NCBI RefSeq assembly: GCF_938030145.1
Contig: NZ_CALHGM010000032.1
Coordinates: forward strand, 1 to 64,000
Length of the DNA: 64,000 nucleotides
Direction of reading: 5' to 3'
Source of the DNA: an uncultured Campylobacter sp.
GTDB taxonomy: Bacteria > Campylobacterota > Campylobacteria > Campylobacterales > Campylobacteraceae
The position numbers and the translations under genes are program-made. Of the stretch, positions 1-8,462 are shown in pieces (position 1 is the stretch's first letter; each line of letters opens with the position of its first letter). Below the pieces are notes generated by a model. The model saw only the letters and a list, made by a program, of their open reading frames with translations. It was not told the DNA's origin and ran no database searches.

Positions 1-3000
1 CCGCTCTTTAAGCTAGCTAAGCTTGCAGCTCTGGTTTCTGCGAAGGATTTGGTATTAGAATTTACGCGCGCGCTAGGAGCCGAGGAAGCATCAAATCCTA
101 AATTTAGATAATTGCCGCTTTGATAAATTTTAGGGTTATAGCTTAGACTTACCCCTACATTTAGCGTTGCATGCATATTGGCTGCGTTAGGAGCTATAAG
201 GCTGCCGCTTCCTTGCTTATTGATTAGATGAATCTCGCTGCTTGGACTTAACGGGCCGCTTACTCCGCTGATATAAGCCGTGATATTGCTTACGTTGCTT
301 AGATCTGTGTTAGCGGTAGGATCGCTTAGGGTAAGCACGCTATCGCCTGCTCTAATAGAGTTAGGAAGAAAGAAGTTTAGCCTGTCAAAACCGCTAATAT
401 TTTTAGCGCTTAAGGAATTTGCTGCCGCAGGAGAGCTATTGCTAGCTCCTATGTTAAGGGTGTTACCGCTACCGCTTGCGCTTATTACGCCTACATTATG
501 ACCGCTGATGAAATTTAGCGTATTATTTGCGCCTGCTGCGTGGATATTTCTAGCGTTAAAATTCTTATCCTCCCCCGCTTTGCCTATATCTATGTTGTTT
601 CCGTTAAGACCGCCGGCACCAAGATACTTTTGCAGCTCATCCGCATCAAAGTCTCCATTTATACTCTCGTTAGTCTTAATAAGCTTTTGAATATAAAGCT
701 CCCGCTCATCCTCGCTTATATGCATACCGCCTATGTTTCTGCTAAAGGTATTGGCATCTTTTATGACATAGTTTTTATTTAGTTGAGTTACGTAGCCTTT
801 ATCTTTAAAGCGCGGATCATATCCGGTAAATTTACCGCCTCCGCTTTTATAGGCAAGGGTATATTTCTTATTATCGTCACTCGGATAGCTTGCATTGTTT
901 AAAGCGTTAAATTCGCTTGCTGAGTTTACGAATATATCGGTACCGCTTAGATCGGTATTGCCAGAACCTGTCAAGCTTAAAGCCCTTTTAGTACTTGATG
1001 AAGCATCATTTTCAATCTCGCTAAGGGAAGCTAAATTGAATTCCAATTTATTGAAATTTGCAAAATTCCCTGCATTTAGGCCATTGCCTGAGTTTGGAGA
1101 TAGGATATTTAAGCTGTTGCCCGAATTGCTAGCGTTTGCGCTAGATACTCCGTATATCGTGCCTGCTACGCTGCCGCTTCTGAAATTTACTACGTTGTTG
1201 CTGCCGCTAGTAGCTTCCGCTGCGTAGACGTTGCCAGCAACTTGCGTGTTGCCGTTTAAATTTATAGTGTTGGAGGAGGCGATGCCGCTAGCCTTTCCGC
1301 CGTATACGCTTCCGCCTACGTTTACCGAGTTGAGAGTGATAGTGTTGGAAATCGCGCTGTTTCCCTTGCCGCCTACCGCCATTGCTCCTACGCTGCCGTT
1401 ATTTATAGTTACGATATTGGATTTGGCTTCTCCGTTGCTAGTATTGCCGCCGTAAATGCTATTGTGGATTATCGTAGCATTCGTAGTTACGCTATTATCG
1501 TGGACGTTTCCGCCGCCGCTACTGCTATGAGTGATGCCCGCATTTACGTACCCCACGTCTATTCCGCTTGCTTCGAAAGTTACATGGTTATTATAAATTT
1601 CTTGCGGGGTAGCGGAATTTGAATATCCTCCATCGATCTCGCCTATATTGCTTCCGCCCTTGATCTTGGCATAGTTATCGTGGACGCTATTGCTTCCGTC
1701 GGTAGCGTCGTCTCTGCCCGAGCTTATGTTTTTGCCGCCTAGATTGCCTGCATTCTCCTTTACCATTACGGTGTTTCCTTTATTGCCGAATAGCTCAGTA
1801 GCGCCCGCAGCCTTGTTGGAATTTTGATTTTGCATTAGCTCGCTTTGATCGAAGTTGGGATCTATCCAAGAACGAGTTAATGTGCCTTTCTGCATGATTA
1901 AATTCTTACTGTTTTCGACCTCGATCGTGGTGCCGGTGATTTGATAGTGATCTTTGTCGGTAATCGTGTAAATTTGATTATCTTGCACGGTTTGTGCGGC
2001 TCTAGTAATCGTGCCGCCGCCTGAATTATGTATCAGATAGTACTTTCCTTCGCCAAGATCTGATTTTATACCCTCTATCTTTGTACCGTTTAAATTCGTA
2101 TTGCCATTAGTGGTTAGAGTAAGCGGCGCATCGGCTTGGGTAGTGGAATATAGATCATGAAAATTTATAGAGCCGAAATTTTTAATGTCTTTAGCTTTTT
2201 TAATGCCGCCGCCGACCCAATTTTCTATATGTAAGGTATTAGTTTTATCCGTAGGCTTATTGCTGCCGTAGATTGTACCGCTTATAGTGCCGCCTCTAAA
2301 ATTTACGTTGCTATTCTCGACGCTGCCGCTTGTAGCGTAGCCCGCAAAGACGTCTCCTGCTATCGTCGTTCTTTCTTTATTGATATAAACGACCGCATTT
2401 TTGACGCTTCCTACACGTGCGCCATAGACATTGCCTCCGATGTGTACGCCTTTGTTGGAGTCTGACGCTCCTAGAGTAACTCTATCGCCATCCGATTCGC
2501 CTGCAATGCCGCTTGCTGCCGCGACATCACCTTTTACGGTACCTTTGTAAAGATCAACTACGCTTCGCGAGCTCGAGGCGCCGCCCAAAGAGCCTGTGAC
2601 GCTGCCTACGATTGCATCGTCGTTGTTGATTTCTACGCGATTTGCGCTCATTATGCTAGCGCTATTTGCTTGGCCGCCGATTACTTGGTAATTTTGCGCT
2701 TTTAGCTTTGCGCTTATGGATACGGAGTTTGCGCTAGAGCTTCCGCTTCCACCCGCTGCGCCCCAAATTCTACCACTACCGCTTAAAGTAATAGTGTTTG
2801 TGCTGACCGTTATATTGACGCTATTAGAGTTACTTTGCCCTGTGGAGGATTGCGCGCCGAATATATCGAAGCTCCCTCTAAATGTGCCACCTTTGATAGT
2901 TATTCTATTTGATACGGCATCGCCGCCGCCGCTTACTATACCGCCTACGATTACGTTTGTAACGGAGCCGTTGCCGATAGTGCCTCCGTCGATTGTTACG

Positions 3001-3599
3001 GCGTTAGAGGAAGCTTTTTTATCCGCTCCGCTTCTGCCGCCGATGATATTATAATGTCTATTTGAGCTACCGCCGAAGTTATTGGCATTTCCCGTAATTT
3101 CAGCGCCGTATTTTACAAAAACCTGATTTCGCGTTGCTTCACCTTCATTGCCTGTTTTAGATGCCGCTATACCTTGTCCGCCCACGACCAAATTTACCTT
3201 AGAGCCGTTTTCTAAGCTCACGTAATTATCTGATACCCCCTTGGCTTCGGCGCCTATTGCGATACCCACGTAGGCGTTTGTGCCTCTAATCGTAAGTCTA
3301 TTGTTGGAAGCAGAATTCAACTCGGTAAAGCCAGCGATCCCGTCGCCGCTTCCTCCGCCGTAAATCACGCTACCAGAGTAATCCGTCCCGCCGCTTGTAA
3401 CGCCCGTAATCGTCGTAATATTGCCGTTCGAGCTGGTACTTCCGCTGCCGCTAGTATTGCCGCTAAATCCAGCCGAATAGAGGTTATTATGGGTATGGAT
3501 AAGCGGCGGATTAGAATCTGCATTGCAAAGCGCTTGTGCGGGCGCTAGTGCGAGCACCGCTGCGAGGCTAAGCATAGAGGAGCAGATGGATTTTTTCAT
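1..3599 (-). CDS. Autotransporter passenger domain (3' end outside window)
   Basis: The reverse frame from an ATG at 3599 stays open to the left edge, giving about 1,199 residues. It begins with a signal peptide (MKKSICSSMLSLAAVLA, then ALAPAQA) and continues as a Gly/Asn/Ser-rich passenger with many short motifs of the type NxxxI-x-GGS-V-x-GxVYGG, as in beta-helical surface proteins. An AAGGA ribosome site lies 8 bases before the ATG. The last residues read, NTKSFAETRAASLASLKS, resemble the linker that precedes the beta-barrel in Campylobacter autotransporters, so the translocator domain should lie just left of the window. Three related modules can be seen in the passenger. Likely a surface adhesin or structural protein; ligand unknown. 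Confidence 0.85.
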   Translation of the reverse strand, partial: MKKSICSSMLSLAAVLALAPAQALCNADSNPPLIHTHNNLYSAGFSGNTSGSGSTSSNGNITTITGVTSGGTDYSGSVIYGGGSGDGIAGFTELNSASNNRLTIRGTNAYVGIAIGAEAKGVSDNYVSLENGSKVNLVVGGQGIAASKTGNEGEATRNQVFVKYGAEITGNANNFGGSSNRHYNIIGGRSGADKKASSNAVTIDGGTIGNGSVTNVIVGGIVSGGGDAVSNRITIKGGTFRGSFDIFGAQSSTGQSNSNSVNITVSTNTITLSGSGRIWGAAGGSGSSSANSVSISAKLKAQNYQVIGGQANSASIMSANRVEINNDDAIVGSVTGSLGGASSSRSVVDLYKGTVKGDVAAASGIAGESDGDRVTLGASDSNKGVHIGGNVYGARVGSVKNAVVYINKERTTIAGDVFAGYATSGSVENSNVNFRGGTISGTIYGSNKPTDKTNTLHIENWVGGGIKKAKDIKNFGSINFHDLYSTTQADAPLTLTTNGNTNLNGTKIEGIKSDLGEGKYYLIHNSGGGTITRAAQTVQDNQIYTITDKDHYQITGTTIEVENSKNLIMQKGTLTRSWIDPNFDQSELMQNQNSNKAAGATELFGNKGNTVMVKENAGNLGGKNISSGRDDATDGSNSVHDNYAKIKGGSNIGEIDGGYSNSATPQEIYNNHVTFEASGIDVGYVNAGITHSSSGGGNVHDNSVTTNATIIHNSIYGGNTSNGEAKSNIVTINNGSVGAMAVGGKGNSAISNTITLNSVNVGGSVYGGKASGIASSNTINLNGNTQVAGNVYAAEATSGSNNVVNFRSGSVAGTIYGVSSANASNSGNSLNILSPNSGNGLNAGNFANFNKLEFNLASLSEIENDASSSTKRALSLTGSGNTDLSGTDIFVNSASEFNALNNASYPSDDNKKYTLAYKSGGGKFTGYDPRFKDKGYVTQLNKNYVIKDANTFSRNIGGMHISEDERELYIQKLIKTNESINGDFDADELQKYLGAGGLNGNNIDIGKAGEDKNFNARNIHAAGANNTLNFISGHNVGVISASGSGNTLNIGASNSSPAAANSLSAKNISGFDRLNFFLPNSIRAGDSVLTLSDPTANTDLSNVSNITAYISGVSGPLSPSSEIHLINKQGSGSLIAPNAANMHATLNVGVSLSYNPKIYQSGNYLNLGFDASSAPSARVNSNTKSFAETRAASLASLKS

Positions 3600-3631
3600 A
3601 TATTGATCCTTTGAAATTCGTAAAGTTTGCG

Positions 3632-3660
3632 ATTATACATAAAAATAGATCAGTTTGCAA
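3632..3660 (-). promoter_or_regulatory. Sigma-70 promoter of the autotransporter
   Basis: On the reverse strand TTGCAA (3660-3655) is followed after exactly 17 bases by TATAAT (3637-3632). The predicted transcript starts about 25 bases before the ATG and includes its AAGGA site. Confidence 0.7.
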
Positions 3661-3775
3661 TATGAAAATCACTGATCGGTTTTTGACAGAGGGGGGCTGC
3701 ATTTGTAATTTTAAGTAGTAAAAATTTACTCTTTGCGCAGAATAAATTCTTGACTGCAAAATTTAACCTTTTTTA

Positions 3776-3785
3776 GGGGGGGGGG
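3776..3785. repeat. Ten-G homopolymeric tract
   Basis: An uninterrupted run of ten G follows TTTTTTA. It lies 177 bases upstream of the autotransporter ATG and about 115 bases upstream of its -35 box. A shorter run of six G sits at 3691-3696. In Campylobacter, G/C runs of this length commonly slip and cause phase variation. This one is outside any reading frame I can support, so any effect would be on transcription. Confidence 0.75.
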
Positions 3786-4104
3786 TATTTCGAGTGGATT
3801 GCAAGTGGTGAAAAAACCTAACAAAGAGATTCTGAGTAAAATTTGAAATAATAAAAATCTGAGCTAAATTAATTCTGGCAATTTCAAGCTGCCATGGAAT
3901 TTATGCAGGGTAAATTTTTAAACGAGCGAAATTTTATATAAATGCCGTTTTACCCGCGAAAAAGCTTCTTTGAAAAATTTAAACGAGCAAGATTGCGCGA
4001 TAAATTTTATGTGATCCCCGCTGCAAGAGCTAAAGCATAGCAAGCAGGAGATAAAATTTACGTGATAAATCTTGCGTGATAAATTTTAAAATGAGCCGCA
4101 AATC
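3786..4104. other. Intergenic, AAATTT-rich, no gene seen
   Basis: No open frame or RNA gene is apparent. The stretch holds repeated words of the form GATAAATTTTA and ACGTGATAAAT, typical of the intergenic filler throughout the window. Confidence 0.5.
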
Positions 4105-4908
4105 CTACAAGAAGCTGTAAATTCCATCTAGCAAGAAATATCTTTTATCCGCAGCGCCGTGATAAAATGGATTAAAAGTCCCTTCGTATGCCTTTTCAAA
4201 AAAGCCCTCTTTGCTTAGCTTTATAAGCTCTGCATTGACGAAGTCTAGTAGCTCTTTATTACCTTTCTGCACGCCAATACCCATGAAATCAGGCTTACCT
4301 AGCGTTTTAAGCGGCACTTCCACCTCGCTATCGACTACTGGATATGCCATTGCGATTAGATTATCGGTCGCATAGGCGTCCACGTCGCCGTCTTTTAGCA
4401 TGCGGTAGCACTCTCTGGCGATCTTGCAAAATGTAAAATTTCCAAAGCCTTTTTGTTTAAAAAATGCCTCGCCTGTACCGCCGCTTTCAAGTAAAATTCT
4501 CTTCTCTCGCAGATCGGCTAAGGATTTTATTCTATCGGCCTTGCGGGTTAAAACTCCAAGATTTACCGAAAAATACGGTGTTGAAAAATCGATCTGCTGC
4601 GCGCGTTCAGGCGTAATGGTAATCGTAGCGATGACGATATCTACGCGGTTGTTTACTAGTGCTGGAATTCTATCCTCGACCTTCATCGGCACAAACTCGA
4701 TTCTGCCGCCTTTTTCGCCGAAAAGATCATTTGCTATGGCCTGTGCCATCGTAACTTCAAAGCCCTCGAAAGTTCCATCGTTTAGCTCACTAAAAGGAGG
4801 CTGTCCGTCGTAAACGCCGATGCGAACGACGCCTTTTGATCTGATCTGTTCCAAACTATCGGCAAAAGCAACAATAAATGGTAGCAACATTGCAAGAAGC
4901 AATTTCAT
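4105..4908 (-). CDS. Amino-acid ABC transporter substrate-binding protein (third of three paralogs)
   Basis: 267 residues. A signal peptide ending at AFA-DS is followed by a family 3 solute-binding fold (PF00497) spanning nearly the whole protein. Seen: RIGVYDGQPPFSE near the N-terminus, the ligand-loop motif IATITITPERAQQIDFSTPY, then SLADL and DVDAYATDN. It resembles C. jejuni PEB1a-type aspartate/glutamate binding proteins and should act in the periplasm. There is no lipobox. All three paralogs share a C-terminal extension ending near KRYFLLDGIYSFL. No permease or ATPase gene lies nearby, so the partner transporter must be encoded elsewhere. An AAGGA site precedes the ATG. The exact amino acid bound cannot be read from the sequence. 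Confidence 0.88.
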   Translation of the reverse strand: MKLLLAMLLPFIVAFADSLEQIRSKGVVRIGVYDGQPPFSELNDGTFEGFEVTMAQAIANDLFGEKGGRIEFVPMKVEDRIPALVNNRVDIVIATITITPERAQQIDFSTPYFSVNLGVLTRKADRIKSLADLREKRILLESGGTGEAFFKQKGFGNFTFCKIARECYRMLKDGDVDAYATDNLIAMAYPVVDSEVEVPLKTLGKPDFMGIGVQKGNKELLDFVNAELIKLSKEGFFEKAYEGTFNPFYHGAADKRYFLLDGIYSFL

Positions 4909-5026
4909 GGCAAATCCTTAAATTTAATCTCTTTTCCACTTTCAAATGAAGCAGGAAATTTTATTTACTAAAATTCTAAAAGCCGAACTTAAAATTTAAA
5001 TAAGCTCTTAGAGCATATTATAAATC

Positions 5027-5833
5027 TTAGAGCATATTATAAATTCCATCTAACAGAAAATATTTCTTATCCGCCGTACCGCGATAGAATGGATCAAAGC
5101 TCTGCTCGTAGGCCTTTTTGAAAAAGCCCTCTTTGCTTAGCTTGATGAGCTCTGCATTGACGAAATCGAGTAGTTCCTTGTTGTCTTTCTGCACGCCGAT
5201 ACCGATGAAATCGCTAGGGCCTAGGTTTTTAAACGGCACTTCTAAAGTATCATCGATGACGGAATATGCAAGCACTATGAGATTGTCGTTTATATAGCCG
5301 TCCGCATCGCCATTTCGAATCATTTCGTAACATTCCTTAGCCGAAGCGCAATGGCCCAAATTTTTAAATCCTTTGTTTTTGAAAAATCTCTCCGCCACCG
5401 TCGCATCGCCTTCGAATACAATCTTTCTATCATGAAGCTGCGCGATATCGGTAAAAGCGTCGGCTTTGCGGGTTAATACGCCCAAATTTACGGAGAGGTA
5501 GGGGAGGGAGAAATCGATCTTTCTTTTTCGTTCGTTGGTAATACTAAATAGGCCGATCACCAAATCAAGCTTATTTGCCTCTAAAAATGGAATCCTATCA
5601 TTTACGCTTAGTGGGATAAACTCGATTTTGCCCTCTTTTTTGCCGAAAATTTCTTTAGCAATAGCGTTTGCAAGATCGATTTCAAATCCTTCAAATTTGC
5701 CGCCATTAGACTCGCAAAGCGGTGGATGATCGTCGCGCACTCCGATGCGAATGACGCCGTTTTGTCTGATTTGATCTAGGCTATCTGCAAAAAGCGCCGC
5801 ACAAAATAAAAATATAGCGATAAATGCCCTCAT
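5027..5833 (-). CDS. Amino-acid ABC transporter substrate-binding protein (second of three paralogs)
   Basis: 268 residues, with a signal peptide (cut after LFA, before DSLDQI) and the family 3 solute-binding fold. Motifs parallel the two neighbours: RIGVRDDHPPLCE, the ligand loop IGLFSITNERKRKIDFSLPY, and DADGYINDN. Residues around the ligand loop differ from the other two copies (GLFSITNER against ATITITPER), suggesting a divergent ligand. An additional Cys sits in DDHPPLCESN. It lies 118 bases upstream of the 4105 copy and 168 bases downstream of the 6002 copy, all on one strand, and probably arose by tandem duplication. No transport partners are adjacent. Confidence 0.88.
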   Translation of the reverse strand: MRAFIAIFLFCAALFADSLDQIRQNGVIRIGVRDDHPPLCESNGGKFEGFEIDLANAIAKEIFGKKEGKIEFIPLSVNDRIPFLEANKLDLVIGLFSITNERKRKIDFSLPYLSVNLGVLTRKADAFTDIAQLHDRKIVFEGDATVAERFFKNKGFKNLGHCASAKECYEMIRNGDADGYINDNLIVLAYSVIDDTLEVPFKNLGPSDFIGIGVQKDNKELLDFVNAELIKLSKEGFFKKAYEQSFDPFYRGTADKKYFLLDGIYNML

Positions 5834-5969
5834 TCCCTATCCTTTATCGTTAAATCTCAATGTTATTCTAGCGAAAATAAGGCAAAAAGAACTAAAATTT
5901 TATGAAAAATTGAATTTATTTTTTGAAAACCGAGTAATTGAATGAGATTTTAAAAGATTTTTTTGAAAT

Positions 5970-5997
5970 TTAGCGGGTTTCGTACTAAACCCGCTAA
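5970..5997 (-). terminator. Hairpin after the first binding-protein gene
   Basis: An 11-base perfect stem (TTAGCGGGTTT / AAACCCGCTAA) with a 6-base loop sits immediately after the stop codon of the gene at 6002. The reverse strand then reads ATTTC, a weak U tract. Probably ends or attenuates that transcript before the next paralog. Confidence 0.6.
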
Positions 5998-6001
5998 GTG
6001 T

Positions 6002-6808
6002 TTATAAAAGGCTGTAAATTCCATCTAGCAAGAAATATTTTTTATCCACCGCCTTTTTGTAAAACGGCTCGAAAGTTTCGTTGTATGCTCTTTCAAAAAA
6101 GCCCTCTTTGCTTAGCTTGATTAGCTCAGCATTCACCAGTTCTAACAGCTCTTTGTTGCCCTTCGAAACGCCCACGCCGATAAATTCTGTAGGTCCCAGC
6201 GTCTTAAAAGGCACGTCCATCGTCTTATCCATGATCTCGTAAGCAAGCACTATTATATTATCGTTTACGTAGGCGTCGGCTTGGCCGTTCTTTACCATCT
6301 CGTAGCACTCCTTTGTAGTAGCGCAGCGCATTAGATTGTCGAATTTTTCCTTTTTAAGATACAGCTCTGGGGCCGTTGCATTGCCCTCTACTAAAATTTT
6401 CATATCTCTAAGCTGCGAAATATCGCTGATCGTATCTGCTTTGCGGGTCAGCACGCCGAAATTTACGGAAAGATAAGGGATTGAGAAGTCGACATGCTTA
6501 CTGCGCTCGGGCGTAATGATGAAAGTTCCGATGATCAGATCGACTTTGTTATTTGCCAAATAGGGTATGCGTTCACCCGCCGTAACTGGGATAAATTCTA
6601 TCTTGCCGCGCCCTTCACCAAATACGCTTTTACTAAGCGCTCTTGCTAACGAAATTTCAAACCCCTCGAATTCGCCGTTCTTGGATTGGCTAAGCGGTGG
6701 GCGACCCTCTCTTACGCCGATTCTGATCGTGCCGCTTTGTTTAATGCCCTCAAGGCTATTTGCAAAAAGCCCCGCACAAAACAAAAATAATGCAAAAAAC
6801 AACTTCAT
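6002..6808 (-). CDS. Amino-acid ABC transporter substrate-binding protein (first of three paralogs)
   Basis: 268 residues, the promoter-proximal copy of the three. A signal peptide ends at LFA-NS. The family 3 binding fold shows RIGVREGRPPLSQ, IGTFIITPERSKHVDFSIPY and QADAYVNDN, and the C-terminus ends KKYFLLDGIYSLL as in the other copies. AAAGGAG precedes the ATG. A strong hairpin directly follows the stop, so the three genes may be separate or attenuated transcripts rather than one simple operon. Its role should be periplasmic capture of a polar or acidic amino acid; the specificity is inferred only from family likeness. Confidence 0.88.
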   Translation of the reverse strand: MKLFFALFLFCAGLFANSLEGIKQSGTIRIGVREGRPPLSQSKNGEFEGFEISLARALSKSVFGEGRGKIEFIPVTAGERIPYLANNKVDLIIGTFIITPERSKHVDFSIPYLSVNFGVLTRKADTISDISQLRDMKILVEGNATAPELYLKKEKFDNLMRCATTKECYEMVKNGQADAYVNDNIIVLAYEIMDKTMDVPFKTLGPTEFIGVGVSKGNKELLELVNAELIKLSKEGFFERAYNETFEPFYKKAVDKKYFLLDGIYSLL

Positions 6809-6947
6809 TTTTTGCTCCTTTTCTTTGAAATTTATATAATGATATCAAAATAAAACTGTTGTTTGTGCTAATAGTTTTCAAATAGTAATTGCTTAAATGC
6901 GTGTTTATGTGCATTCTCTCGCAGTAATTGGAATTTAGATAGTAAAT

Positions 6948-7454
6948 TTATAGCTTTTCGCCAACCTCTACGATTTTGCTTAGCACGTATTGTTCTAGCT
7001 CGCGTCTAGGCACGTCATTCTTGAGCGCTTCGTTGTAGATATTTTCGACTATGCGGCTGTATTTTTCGTAAGGAAAGTAGAGGAAATGGTTCGCCCAAGC
7101 GCGTTTGATGAGCTCGTGGGTTAGCTTTTTTCTAGCCCACGCTTTAAAGCAATCAAAGCCGATAAAAACCGCCGACGTCGCTATGATCGTAAATAAAATG
7201 GAGAAGTGAAAGTCGATCTTTTCAAACATCGCGTGCGTCAGAGTTATCAAAAACATAACGCAGACAAATGCGAAGCAGGCGAAGATCACGTAGGATTTGC
7301 CGTAGTTAAATTTAAAATTTAGTTTCGAAGGATCGACGAGCATACCGTCGTTAAACTCGGCGTTGGCTTCGAGTAGATCGCGGAAGAGTACCGGCTTGTG
7401 CGACACATGAAACATAATTTCTAAAAGCCTATCTTTAAAATTTGATTTATCCAT
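6948..7454 (-). CDS. Hypothetical membrane protein
   Basis: 168 residues, not recognised. Two hydrophobic helices are visible, roughly residues 53-75 (YVIFACFAFVCVMFLI) and 82-103 (FSILFTIIATSAVFIGF), joined by a short loop, with soluble ends of about 50 and 65 residues. The C-terminal part is helical and charged (RIVENIYNEALKNDVPRRE). AAGGA precedes the ATG. Divergent from the transaminase gene starting at 7538. No function can be assigned. Confidence 0.7.
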   Translation of the reverse strand: MDKSNFKDRLLEIMFHVSHKPVLFRDLLEANAEFNDGMLVDPSKLNFKFNYGKSYVIFACFAFVCVMFLITLTHAMFEKIDFHFSILFTIIATSAVFIGFDCFKAWARKKLTHELIKRAWANHFLYFPYEKYSRIVENIYNEALKNDVPRRELEQYVLSKIVEVGEKL

Positions 7455-7537
7455 CGGAGTTCCTTCGATTTTTGCGGCATTATATCTTAAATTAAATTGT
7501 TATAAGATAAAATGATGCGAAATTTCAAGGAGAGATT

Positions 7538-8416
7538 ATGTTTGAAATCAGCGGAATGAGCGGCGATGAGATAGTTTATATTAACGGTAAGCTCTGCAAG
7601 GCCAAAGAGGCCGCGATAAGCCCTTTTGATCGCGGTTTTGTGCTTGGAGACGGCATCTATGAAGTAGCGCCCGTGGTAAATTTTAAAATTTGTGACAGAG
7701 CGGATTTTTGGGAGCGCTTTGAGCGCAGCGCCGCGCAGATCGAGCTAAAAATTCCATATTCTCGCGAAAAATATGAGGAAATTTTATATGAGCTCATCGC
7801 GCAGGGTGGCGTGAGCGAGGGCGCTTTCTACACCCAGATCACAAGAGGGGCTGCGATGCGCGATTTTGATTACGTCCGCGACATCGAGCCTAGCGTCTTT
7901 GCTTTTGTCTATCATACGCAAATTTTTGATAATCCGCTCGCAAAAGAGGGGATCGAGATCGTAAGCCTGCCCGAGATCCGCTGGCATAGGCGCGATATAA
8001 AATCGATCTCGCTTTTAGCTCAGTGCATCTTAAAGCACGAGGCTCACAAGGCGGGCGCTTATGAGTGCTTTTTGATCGAGGACGGGCTCGTTACCGAGTG
8101 TTCGAGCTCCAGCGCGTTTATTATCAAAGATGACGTTCTGATCACGCGGCCGCTTTCAAACGACATACTGCCCGGTATCCGCCGCAAGGTGATCTTAGGC
8201 CTTGCTGAGCAGGCGGGGCTTAGCGTGCAGCAGCGAGCGTTTGGAATGAGCGAGGTTTATGAAGCCGATGAAGCCTTTATCAGCGCAGCGACGCTGATGG
8301 TGCTGCCGATCGTAAAGGCAGACGGCAGGCAGGTCGGCGGCGGCACAGTCGGCAAATACGTACCGCGCCTGCGCGAGATGTACGCCGCACGGCTAAAAGC
8401 CGAAGCGGGACTGTAA
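7538..8416 (+). CDS. dat: D-amino-acid transaminase (PLP fold class IV)
   Basis: 292 residues, the usual length. Seen: DRGFVLGDGIYEV (residues 31-43), RWHRRDIKSISLLAQ with the probable PLP lysine K155, and YECFLIEDGLVTECSSSSAF downstream. The RxxRDIKS form is typical of D-alanine aminotransferases rather than branched-chain transaminases (IlvE). Expected reaction: transamination between D-alanine and 2-oxoglutarate giving D-glutamate, used in peptidoglycan. AAGGAGAG lies 4 bases before the chosen ATG; a second Met at residue 7 is less likely to be the start. An IlvE- or 4-amino-4-deoxychorismate-lyase-like role is the alternative. Confidence 0.82.
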   Translation: MFEISGMSGDEIVYINGKLCKAKEAAISPFDRGFVLGDGIYEVAPVVNFKICDRADFWERFERSAAQIELKIPYSREKYEEILYELIAQGGVSEGAFYTQITRGAAMRDFDYVRDIEPSVFAFVYHTQIFDNPLAKEGIEIVSLPEIRWHRRDIKSISLLAQCILKHEAHKAGAYECFLIEDGLVTECSSSSAFIIKDDVLITRPLSNDILPGIRRKVILGLAEQAGLSVQQRAFGMSEVYEADEAFISAATLMVLPIVKADGRQVGGGTVGKYVPRLREMYAARLKAEAGL

Positions 8417-8432
8417 TAGGGCGGTCAAATTT

Positions 8433-8460
8433 AGCCCGTTAAATTTAAACTATGCGGGCT
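8433..8460. terminator. Hairpin between convergent genes
   Basis: AGCCCG (8433-8438) pairs with CGGGCT (8455-8460) across a 16-base AT-rich loop, with A/T-rich flanks on both sides. It lies between the convergent dat gene and the DUF3137 gene and may serve both. The stem is only 6 bases. Confidence 0.4.
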
Positions 8461-8462
8461 GA

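Noticed and set aside
2716..3054. Forward frames rich in Leu/Pro within the autotransporter region
   Set aside because: Antisense to a continuous 1,199-codon reverse frame with signal peptide and promoter.
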